16,212 bases of DNA, from contig CALFXV010000038.1 in the NCBI GenBank assembly GCA_937957775.1, positions 1 through 16,212 of the forward strand, written 5' to 3'. Of this stretch, positions 9,132-15,961 are shown one piece after another (position 1 is the first letter of the stretch; the number at the start of each line of letters is the position of its first letter). The stretch comes from an uncultured Methylotenera sp. (GTDB taxonomy: Bacteria > Pseudomonadota > Gammaproteobacteria > Burkholderiales > Methylophilaceae). The translations under genes and the position numbers were made by a program. Below the pieces are notes generated by a model. That model ran no database searches, had not been told where the DNA came from, and saw only the letters and a program-made list of their open reading frames with translations.

Positions 9132-10349
9132 ATGAAGCAAAATGATTTCCCCGATTTCCAATTAACCGCACGTCGGCATAAAACAGCGGCCATTCCTGGC
9201 ACCACAACCTCGGTGCCCAATTACCCAAAAAAACTCAAAGTGTATTTAAACAATGCCTCACCCTATTGGCAGGCTAGTTATTTTGAGCACGGCACCACTT
9301 ATCGACACAGCTGTAAAACACAAGACAAACTGGAGGCCTTTCAACGCGCTAAATTTTTTTATGAAATGCTGTTACTGGCAAAATACCAGCATCCCGCGCA
9401 CCTCAAACTACTTGGCATCACTAAAGCACCCGCCAGCGTAAAGTTGGATCATGGCTTTAAGCTCATGGCTACACAGTGGCTGGATCGACAAGCAGTGAAA
9501 TGGACGCCGCGCCATCGCTGCGTGGTTGAGCAACGATTGGCTCGCAATGTCTATCCGTTTGTTGGCACTAAACCTATCGCGCACATTACTAAAACCGATT
9601 TACTGAAGATATTGCAAAAAGTAGAGGCACGCGGTGCCTACGATTTGGTGCGCCGACTGCTCAATGACTGCCGGCAAATATGGCATTACGCCATGGTCTT
9701 GGGGGCTTGCAAACAGGACATCACGGTCGGTTTAGCGGCCACCTTGCACCATCATGTGGTGGTGCATCACAAGGCCGTCACAATAAAAGAATTGCCCGAT
9801 TTAATGCAGGCAATTAATAGCCACGACAAAGAAAACGACAAAATTTGTGCTTACGCATTGCAATTAATCGCGCTCACTTTTGTACGTAAAAGCGAATTGA
9901 TGTACGCCAAATGGCACGAGTTTGATTTGTATAAAGCGCTTTGGAAAATTCCAGCAGAACGCATGAAAATGCGCATAGAGCACACCGTGCCTTTGTCAAA
10001 ACAAGCCATCGGTTTGTTGCGATTCATTAAGCAAACCTACCCCAGTGACGACTACGTGATCAACAACGGCGAGCCCAACAAACCCATAGCCGACAACGCC
10101 TTAATCTTGGCTTTGTATGCCTTAGGGTATAAACACAAAATGACCACGCACGGCTTCCGCGCGGTGGCCAGCACGGTATTGAATGAGCACGAATTTAGGG
10201 TGGACGTCATCGAGCGACAACTTGCACACGCTGAACCGAACACCGTAAGGCGAGCATACAACCGAGCGCAATACCTAAATGAACGGTTCGCCATGATGCA
10301 GTGGTGGGGCGATTATTTAGAGAATATGACCCAATTTAAGCACGCATAG
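9132..10349 (+). CDS. Phage-type tyrosine recombinase / integrase
   Basis: A 405-residue site-specific recombinase with the full catalytic set: Arg252 (LTFVRKSEL), Lys279 (ERMKM), His340 and Arg343 (THGFR), His366 (LAHAEPN) and nucleophile Tyr376 (RRAYNRAQYL). The C-terminal half resembles P4-type integrases, including the AYNRA signature. The N-terminal 100 residues do not show the usual P4 arm-binding sequence. They contain a YWQASYFEHGTTYRHS segment, more like the strand-rich arm-binding domains of other phage integrases. A helical core-binding domain spans about 105-205. It stands alone, with no excisionase, relaxase or phage gene, between two 11-bp direct repeats. The ATG at 9132 has only a distant AGG motif upstream. 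Whether it is mobile cannot be told from one window. Confidence 0.92.
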   Translation: MKQNDFPDFQLTARRHKTAAIPGTTTSVPNYPKKLKVYLNNASPYWQASYFEHGTTYRHSCKTQDKLEAFQRAKFFYEMLLLAKYQHPAHLKLLGITKAPASVKLDHGFKLMATQWLDRQAVKWTPRHRCVVEQRLARNVYPFVGTKPIAHITKTDLLKILQKVEARGAYDLVRRLLNDCRQIWHYAMVLGACKQDITVGLAATLHHHVVVHHKAVTIKELPDLMQAINSHDKENDKICAYALQLIALTFVRKSELMYAKWHEFDLYKALWKIPAERMKMRIEHTVPLSKQAIGLLRFIKQTYPSDDYVINNGEPNKPIADNALILALYALGYKHKMTTHGFRAVASTVLNEHEFRVDVIERQLAHAEPNTVRRAYNRAQYLNERFAMMQWWGDYLENMTQFKHA

Positions 10350-10352
10350 ATC

Positions 10353-10376
10353 AGTCAAATTCGACTACTTTTTACC
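10353..10376. repeat. Right direct-repeat copy flanking the integrase (candidate att site)
   Basis: The second ATTCGACTACT copy is at 10359-10369, ten bases after the integrase stop and 23 bases before the porin ATG. It carries a shorter version of the same symmetry (AGTC at 10353-10356 against GACT at 10363-10366). The pair encloses about 1.3 kb containing only the integrase. The copy sits where the porin promoter should be. Confidence 0.5.
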
Positions 10377-10392
10377 AGTTAACAAAGATCTT

Positions 10393-11667
10393 ATGAATTA
10401 AACAGTTAACTTATGTGTTGCAGTTGCTTCAGCTTTATTAGCTGCAGCTTCAAGTGCTTCAGCAGCTGGTGGTATCGTAGCTGGTGACTGGACTCTAGAC
10501 ATCGGTGGTATTGTTAACGCATACTATACATCAACAAAATTTAGCGGTGCTGAGGGTGCAGCTTCTGGCCCATTAGGCCAGGCTGGCGGTGCTACAGGTT
10601 CAAGATCAAACATCACAACCGGTTTGTTACCAAACTATCTAACTGTTTCTGGTAAAACTCGTCAAAATGATTTGGATGTTACATTCTTAATCAGCATGAA
10701 CCCAGGTTCATCTTCAACTGGCGGTGGTATTCAGGACAATGGCGGTGCAGCTGGCGGCCGTTCTGAAAACCGTCAAGCATTCTTAACATTCGGTGATGCT
10801 TCATGGGGTTCTATCAAACTAGGTAAAGATTTAGGTATCTACGCATCTGATGCGATTCTAAACGACATGACATTATTAGGTGTAGGTTCTGGCGCTGGTT
10901 CGTTGGCTGGTAACACAACAACATTGGGTCGCATCGGTACAGGTTTCATGTACGCTGACTGGAAATCACAAGTAGCTTACTCATCACCATACTTTAACGG
11001 TTTACAATTCACTGCTGGTGTTACACAAGCATGGAATGCAAGCAATAACCTTAGCAATTTACTTTCTGGTGGCACGGCTATTACTAGTGAAAATACAGCA
11101 TTGCGTGGTGGTAATCAACCAGCTTTTGAAGGTAAAGCATCTTACGATTTCGCTGCAGATGCAGTAAAAGCAAAACTATGGGTTTCAGGTCTGTCTCAAC
11201 AAATGAAAGCAATTGCTGATGATGGAACAGACAGAACAGCCACTGCATGGGATATCGGCGCAAACGTAAACGCTGCAGGTTTCGGCTTGACTGGTTACTA
11301 CGGCGAAGGTAAAGGTATTGGTCAAACAATCCAGTTCGCCGATGGTTTTGATGCTGATGGAAACAAACGTAAATCAGAACAATATTATGTTCAAGCCACA
11401 TACACATTACCTGGCGTAGGCACTAAATTAGGCGCTTCATATGGTGAGTCTAAGTTGAATGCTAATGCTGTAGACACAACATGGAACAGCCTAAAAGATC
11501 AAATGTGGGTTGCTGGTGTTTACCACCCAATCACAAAACACTTGAACTTAGTTGCTGAATACTCAGAAACTGAACGTAAAGTTTCAGATGGTTCCTCTAC
11601 TGGCGCTTCTACTGCAGAAAGTGCAAAAGGTAAAACAGTTTCTCTAGGTGCGATCTTATTCTTCTAG
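10393..11667 (+). pseudogene. Outer-membrane porin with TAA at codon 3
   Basis: From the ATG at 10393 the frame reads Met-Asn-stop (TAA at 10399). It then continues open for 422 codons: a signal-peptide core TVNLCVAVASALLAAASSAS, a likely cleavage after ASA, and a glycine-rich beta-barrel. Porin traits include the start GDWTLDIGGIVNAYY, RQAFLTFGDASWGSIKLGK (a common trimeric-porin block), KHLNLVAEYSE and a C-terminal phenylalanine (LGAILFF), the barrel-assembly signal. One A-to-T change (AAA to TAA) would explain the break and would restore a normal lysine in the signal n-region. The first in-frame ATG, GTG or TTG after the stop is TTG at 10624, beyond the signal peptide. The body shows no further damage and uses highly biased A/T-ending codons. 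The loss is therefore recent, a sequence error, or bypassed. Intact length would be 424 residues. Confidence 0.8.
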
Positions 11668-11674
11668 TATTACC

Positions 11675-11716
11675 GCAGACTTCGTCTGCTGTAGTTTAGA
11701 AGCTTAATATTAAGCT
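11675..11716. repeat. Two palindromes downstream of the porin
   Basis: An inverted repeat GCAGAC-TTC-GTCTGC (11675-11689) starts 7 bp after the porin stop. It is followed by a perfect 16-bp palindrome, AGCTTAATATTAAGCT (11701-11716). Neither is followed by a T-run. Both precede the strong terminator. They may form 3'-end hairpins that protect the transcript from exonucleases; that role is inferred. Confidence 0.6.
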
Positions 11717-11727
11717 GAGTTACAAAT

Positions 11728-11757
11728 AAAAACGGCAACTTCGGTTGCCGTTTTTTA
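11728..11757. terminator. Bidirectional Rho-independent terminator
   Basis: A 12-bp perfect stem, AAAAACGGCAAC and GTTGCCGTTTTT (11728-11739, 11744-11755), closes on a UUCG tetraloop and runs into T residues. Read on the plus strand it ends the porin transcript. Read on the minus strand it also ends in a T-rich run, so it can terminate the convergent TPR gene whose stop is at 11815. Confidence 0.93.
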
Positions 11758-11814
11758 TGCCTATTTGATGATTGAGAATGATTAAATTTGAGTCATGAGG
11801 CTACACTAATTAAA

Positions 11815-13347
11815 CTAGTAGCTGGAGCGTATGAAAATATCGCCGTCGGGTTTGAGGTCAAAGGCGATGCAGATGCGTTCTTGGTTTGAGTTGAATGGAA
11901 TGGTTCGGTGAAATAAAGACGAGGGGAACAGCACAATGTCGCCGACTTTGGGGCTGGCGATGCCAGCTGGAAAGTTGCTGTGTTTTTGTGGGTAATTGTC
12001 GCCGTGTAAGCCGTATTCAAAGCAGCCTTCGAGCGGGTCTTTTCTGTCGGTAGGCAATACCAAATACACCGCGCCGCTTATCCATCCTACTTCATGCATG
12101 TGCCTTTCGAGGTAGCCGCCGCGGCGCAACCTCACGTACCAAGAGCTAGTGAATTCCAATTCTTTAGGAAACGATTTAATCAACTCGCAATCGGCCCCAG
12201 CAAATTGGTTTTTGTAGTTTAAAAATTCTTGTCTAACGATCTCGCCCAGTTTTCTAAAGGACGCTTCTGGCCGTTTGAATAAATTGCCGGCCGATTGTTT
12301 GCCGTTGATGATCATGCCTTGCGCACGCACTTCGATGGCGGTGTTGTCGATGTCATTAAGCAAGTCTTTTAGGAATGGGCTGTCAGGCTTAGCCAGTTCT
12401 TCTATGCTTTTTTGGTAAACGAAATCGAAGCCGTTTTTGCAAAAGTTATACGGGTCGTCCACCCCAAAATTGGTGGCATAGTGGCTGGACAAAGTCGCCA
12501 GCAGCGGCGAATTGTGTTTTTTCTGGGTGCGAACCAGGGTATCCAATTTTGTTTTAAATTCGTCGAAATGCTCGGCCTTGTAAGTGCAATACAAGGCACG
12601 CTCTTGCCAATCGTCTAATTGCGATACTTCAAAATGGCCCACGGCTTCATCAAAGCGGCCAGCTAAGTAAAGGAATTCCCCCATGTTGTAGTTAGCGCCT
12701 GGGTGATTCGGGTTAAGTTGCAATGCGTCTAAGTAGCGTTTGATGGCGTCTTCCATGTTGCCTTGATCGCGCAGGCATTCGCCCAAGTAATTATGCGCAT
12801 CGGTGTAATTGGGGAAAATCGCTATGGCGCGCTTGAAATGCGTAATCGCATCGTCTAATTTGCCTTCGTCGCGCAAGGCTGTGCCCAAATTAAAGTGCCC
12901 TCGGGCATCTTCGTTAATGCTTAATGCTTTTCGGTAATGGGCGATGGCGTCAGCCAATTGGCCTTGTTTTTGCAAGAGCGTGCCTAAATTGGCATAGGCT
13001 TCAAAGAATTGGGGTTGCAGCGCTATGGTTTGCCGATAATGGCTTTCTGCCTCGGCCAATTCACCTAGGTTGCTTAAGGCTATGGCCAAATTAAAGTGCA
13101 GCTCCGGGCTGCTAGGCTGCATGGACAAGGCTTTTTTATAACTCACGACGGCATCGGCGTATTGCATTAAGCCATCTTGGGCGATACCCAGTAGGTGATG
13201 CAGGATAAATGCATACGGGTAGCGTGGCAGCAGTTTTTTTGCCCCGGCCACAGTTTGTTCAAGTTGGCCGGCATTCATCAGCGCCAGCAATGGATTGATT
13301 TCCATTTGGCTGGGTTGCGCGTGCGTAGGGGTCGATTGTTTGGCCAT
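11815..13347 (-). CDS. TPR protein with C-terminal 2OG-Fe(II) oxygenase-like domain
   Basis: A 510-residue, probably cytoplasmic protein with no signal peptide or membrane segment. Residues about 16-245 form six to seven tetratricopeptide repeats of 34 residues, with typical blocks such as HFNLAIALSNLGELAEAESHY, a protein-interaction solenoid. Residues about 290-510 resemble the putative 2OG-Fe(II) oxygenase family found after TPRs in many Proteobacteria. GGYLERHMHEVGWISGAVYLV (410-430) supplies His416/His418, PSSLFHRTIPF carries His480, and Arg491 (ERICIAF) is placed to bind 2-oxoglutarate. The likely chemistry is hydroxylation of an unknown substrate, possibly a protein or glycan presented by the TPRs. 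It is the third minus-strand gene after pip and the YihY-CNB gene, 48 bp downstream of the latter. The exact iron ligands are uncertain. Confidence 0.85.
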   Translation of the reverse strand: MAKQSTPTHAQPSQMEINPLLALMNAGQLEQTVAGAKKLLPRYPYAFILHHLLGIAQDGLMQYADAVVSYKKALSMQPSSPELHFNLAIALSNLGELAEAESHYRQTIALQPQFFEAYANLGTLLQKQGQLADAIAHYRKALSINEDARGHFNLGTALRDEGKLDDAITHFKRAIAIFPNYTDAHNYLGECLRDQGNMEDAIKRYLDALQLNPNHPGANYNMGEFLYLAGRFDEAVGHFEVSQLDDWQERALYCTYKAEHFDEFKTKLDTLVRTQKKHNSPLLATLSSHYATNFGVDDPYNFCKNGFDFVYQKSIEELAKPDSPFLKDLLNDIDNTAIEVRAQGMIINGKQSAGNLFKRPEASFRKLGEIVRQEFLNYKNQFAGADCELIKSFPKELEFTSSWYVRLRRGGYLERHMHEVGWISGAVYLVLPTDRKDPLEGCFEYGLHGDNYPQKHSNFPAGIASPKVGDIVLFPSSLFHRTIPFNSNQERICIAFDLKPDGDIFIRSSY

Positions 13348-13395
13348 GTTAATTGTCGCTAAAGGGTCTAGAGTTACGCTTATTCTAAAATAAAA

Positions 13396-14703
13396 CTAGT
13401 TGTCGCGCATTTGTAATCGCGTGGCCAATTGGCGTAAAAATTTCATGGCCACTTTGGGTTCGTCTAATAGCAGTGTTTCTATGTTTTCTGGGTAGACGGT
13501 GATGACGTCTGCGCTGTCCGAACTGACTATGGCATCGGCGATGGTCGGCAGGTTAGACAGCAAGGCCATTTCACCAAAATACTCGTCGGCTTCAACCGTG
13601 CGCAACACGGCGCCTTGTTTTTTAAGTTGCACTTGGCCGCGCACCAAGTAGTGTAGGTTGCGACTGGCATCGCCTAGGCTAAAAACCCTTTCGCCTTGTT
13701 GGTAAGTTTTGCCAAAGCGCTGCATTAAATTTTCTAAATAATTGGCCTTGGCCTCAAGTGTTTGTTGGCCTGGCTCATCCGCAAACAGGCTTTTTAATAT
13801 CAGCACGTCTTTTTTGCGTAAGGTGGCGACCAGTTCTGTGCCCAATAAAAACACGGCAAAATTAAAGTAAAGCCAAGTAATGGATATGAATAGGTTCTTC
13901 ATGCTGCCAAAAATGGACCCATACGATTCATTAAGCGACAGAAACAACGTAAAGGCAGGGCGCATCAGTAACCACAGCACGGCTGTGAATAATGCGCCTA
14001 TCAATATATGCCTTATATATAGGCGAGCCGGAAAGAAGGCTAAATAAAAAGCCGTGATGAGCAGGGTGGTGAGGATTAAGGAGCCAATCGCGGCGACCGT
14101 GTCGTAGGCAAGGTAGGGGTGATTGCTGGCTAAAAAAGCGATGACTTTTTCTAACATGAGGCCGGCAAAGGTAAATAAAAAGAACAGCAGCAACATGGCA
14201 ATCACGGTGAGCACGTCTTTAACTTTGCGGTGTATAAAAGACGGCGCTTCGGCCAGGCTGGCTATGGTGTAAAAAGCAGCGCGCATGGCGCTGGCCAGGG
14301 GCGTAACGGCCCACAGCAAAACAAACAAGCCGGCGGCACCCCAGGCGGCTTTTTGCTGGGCGGTGTTGTAGACCTCTAGCATGATGGCGCTGCTAAATTT
14401 CGGCAATAAATTGCCCATGATGATGGCCAGTTTGACGGTGGCGTAGTCTGAGCTGAAGACCAATTGGCTGAGTAAAAAGAATAACAACAGCACCAGTGGG
14501 ATCAAGGCGAACATGGCATAAAACGATAGCGAGGCTGAGAGGCTGAGGGTGTTGTGGCGTCTAAACGCATCGAACATTTCATAGGCCACAAACATTGGCG
14601 TGTTGTAGCGCTGTTTCGCATAGGCGGCGCGCGGCTTGTGCATTGCACTTTGCAAACCGGGAACCAGTTTGCTATTAAGTCGCTGCGGTAAGCTGGGTTT
14701 CAT
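13396..14703 (-). CDS. YihY-family inner-membrane protein fused to a cyclic-nucleotide-binding domain
   Basis: The 435-residue protein has two parts. Residues about 38-295 are a YihY/UPF0761 membrane domain (once misnamed ribonuclease BN) with about six helices near 60-83, 122-145, 163-190, 203-225, 232-252 and 268-292. The SLSASLSFYAMFALIPL motif of the family is present. Residues about 330-432 are a cNMP-binding/CRP-like sensor domain with GERVFSLGD, a YLVRGQVQL strand and YFGEMALLSNLP. The phosphate-binding cassette lacks the usual arginine: PTIADA stands where R-[ST]-A is typical. Canonical cAMP or cGMP binding is therefore doubtful. No DNA-binding domain follows. The ATG is 2 bp past the pip stop, so the two are co-translated. 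The function of YihY proteins is not established. Confidence 0.88.
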   Translation of the reverse strand: MKPSLPQRLNSKLVPGLQSAMHKPRAAYAKQRYNTPMFVAYEMFDAFRRHNTLSLSASLSFYAMFALIPLVLLLFFLLSQLVFSSDYATVKLAIIMGNLLPKFSSAIMLEVYNTAQQKAAWGAAGLFVLLWAVTPLASAMRAAFYTIASLAEAPSFIHRKVKDVLTVIAMLLLFFLFTFAGLMLEKVIAFLASNHPYLAYDTVAAIGSLILTTLLITAFYLAFFPARLYIRHILIGALFTAVLWLLMRPAFTLFLSLNESYGSIFGSMKNLFISITWLYFNFAVFLLGTELVATLRKKDVLILKSLFADEPGQQTLEAKANYLENLMQRFGKTYQQGERVFSLGDASRNLHYLVRGQVQLKKQGAVLRTVEADEYFGEMALLSNLPTIADAIVSSDSADVITVYPENIETLLLDEPKVAMKFLRQLATRLQMRDN

Positions 14704-14705
14704 GC

Positions 14706-15668
14706 TTAGCTCAAGCCCTTAAATTTTTCAGTGGCGGCCACCAGTGCCGAGGTGATGCCAGGCTCCATGGCAGAATGGCCGGCATCCTCTACCATATGAA
14801 ATGCCGCATGCGGCATGGCGCGACTTAGCTCCCAAGCCGTAAGCGGTGGACAAACCATGTCGTAGCGGCCTTGAACGATGATCGTGGGGATGTGGCTTAA
14901 GCGCTGCTTTACTTGACCGAGTAAATCCGATTTTCCAACAAAACAATCGTGCCTTATATAATGTATCTGTACGCGAGCCCGAGCCAGCTCAATTTCGCCA
15001 TTAATGGGTTGACCGGCTTGGACTGGTCTTGGTAACAATGCCATGATGCTGCTCTCGTAGGCATTCCAGCGTATGGCCGCTGGCACATTGACTTGTGGGT
15101 CGTCAGAAAAAATGCGTTGCTCATAAGCGCCTAATGGGTCATGGCGTTCATCGGGATCTAAGAAATCACAAAGCGTTTGCCAAGGCTCAGGAAAAAAGGT
15201 TTGCACCTGCCCTAAAAACCATTGCAGCTCGTTGGCGCGACTCAAAAATATCCCGCGTAATATTAAGCCGCTGACTCTTTCTGGGTGCTGGACGGCATAA
15301 GCCAAAGCCAAGGTACTGCCCCATGATCCACCAAAGACCAGCCATTTACTAATCCCCAATTGCTGCCTAATGGCTTCCATATCGGCCACAAGGTCGGCCG
15401 TGGTGTTTTGTTCGGTTGCCCCTTGCGGTTCGCTGCGACCGCAACCGCGTTGATCAATTAGTACGATGCGGTAATGCGCCGGGTCAAAAAAACGACGTTG
15501 CGTAGGATTGCAGCCGCTGCCAGGTCCGCCATGCACAAAAACCACGGGTTGGCCCTCAGGGTTGCCACAAACTTCGTAATAAATACGGTGCAAATCGCCT
15601 GCTTTTAGACAATTTTGTTCTAAAGTAGCCAATTCGGGAAACAAATTGTAATTATGATTTTGCATCAT
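14706..15668 (-). CDS. pip: Proline iminopeptidase (alpha/beta hydrolase, peptidase family S33)
   Basis: Releases N-terminal proline from peptides in the cytoplasm. The 320-residue length is typical. The oxyanion motif HGGPGSG is at 46-52, DQRGCGRSEP at 72-81, and the nucleophile elbow GGSWGS at 113-118 with Ser115. Asp270 (GRYD) and His298 (AGHS) complete the triad. Two ATGs stand in tandem (15668 and 15665); either could be used, as the upstream GAAAG motif is weak. It is the first gene of the minus-strand group and is divergent from xoxF. The WNAYE block near 201-205 is typical of this subfamily and helps separate it from general hydrolases. Confidence 0.95.
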   Translation of the reverse strand: MMQNHNYNLFPELATLEQNCLKAGDLHRIYYEVCGNPEGQPVVFVHGGPGSGCNPTQRRFFDPAHYRIVLIDQRGCGRSEPQGATEQNTTADLVADMEAIRQQLGISKWLVFGGSWGSTLALAYAVQHPERVSGLILRGIFLSRANELQWFLGQVQTFFPEPWQTLCDFLDPDERHDPLGAYEQRIFSDDPQVNVPAAIRWNAYESSIMALLPRPVQAGQPINGEIELARARVQIHYIRHDCFVGKSDLLGQVKQRLSHIPTIIVQGRYDMVCPPLTAWELSRAMPHAAFHMVEDAGHSAMEPGITSALVAATEKFKGLS

Positions 15669-15712
15669 GGTATGTTGGCTTTCTATTTGATTATTAATAA
15701 ATTTTTGTTAAT

Positions 15713-15735
15713 TTTAGCATGGGGTTTATGCTAAA
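15713..15735. promoter_or_regulatory. Inverted repeat between pip and xoxF (candidate operator)
   Basis: TTTAGCAT (15713-15720) and ATGCTAAA (15728-15735) form an 8-bp perfect inverted repeat around ggggttt. The half-site centres are 15 bp apart. It lies about 45 bp upstream of the pip start and about 70 bp upstream of the xoxF -35, a position suited to a dimeric regulator acting on one or both divergent promoters. The binding protein is unknown. Confidence 0.45.
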
Positions 15736-15802
15736 TCACACCACTTAAAAAACATATTTCAAACTATTTTTAATTAATTGTAAGTAAATTGTAACAAATG
15801 TA

Positions 15803-15831
15803 TTGCAATTCATTTATGACTGGCTTATAGT
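15803..15831 (+). promoter_or_regulatory. Sigma-70-type promoter for xoxF
   Basis: TTGCAA (15803-15808) and TATAGT (15826-15831) are separated by exactly 17 bp, close to TTGACA and TATAAT. Transcription should start near 15838, leaving a leader of about 120 nt. It lies in a long A+T-rich stretch that could act as an UP-like element. Confidence 0.75.
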
Positions 15832-15837
15832 TCTGTC

Positions 15838-15961
15838 ACGCACATGAAAATGTGATGATAAGTAGACCCCGTTAGGTAGCAACTTTGGCGATAAACTCAA
15901 TAAAGCTGTTAAATGACCAAGGGTCTATTAAACCCTTAGTAGTACAACTTTGGAGATTAAT
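15838..15961 (+). promoter_or_regulatory. Structured 5' leader of xoxF
   Basis: Right after the predicted start is a hairpin CACAT-GAAA-ATGTG (15841-15854) with a GNRA-type loop. The segment GGGTCTA (15921-15927) can pair upstream with TAGACCC (15863-15869). Alternatively, overlapping bases AAGGGT (15919-15924) pair with ACCCTT (15932-15937). The two folds exclude each other. A block CAACTTTGGcGATaAA (15880-15895) is repeated as CAACTTTGGaGATtAA (15945-15960), the second copy holding the GGAG ribosome binding site (15952-15955) six bases before the ATG. A switch or stability role is inferred. Confidence 0.55.

Noticed and set aside
11084..11407. 107-codon open frame opposite the porin
   Set aside because: Antisense to the porin, low-complexity composition and no start signal; an artefact of biased porin codons.
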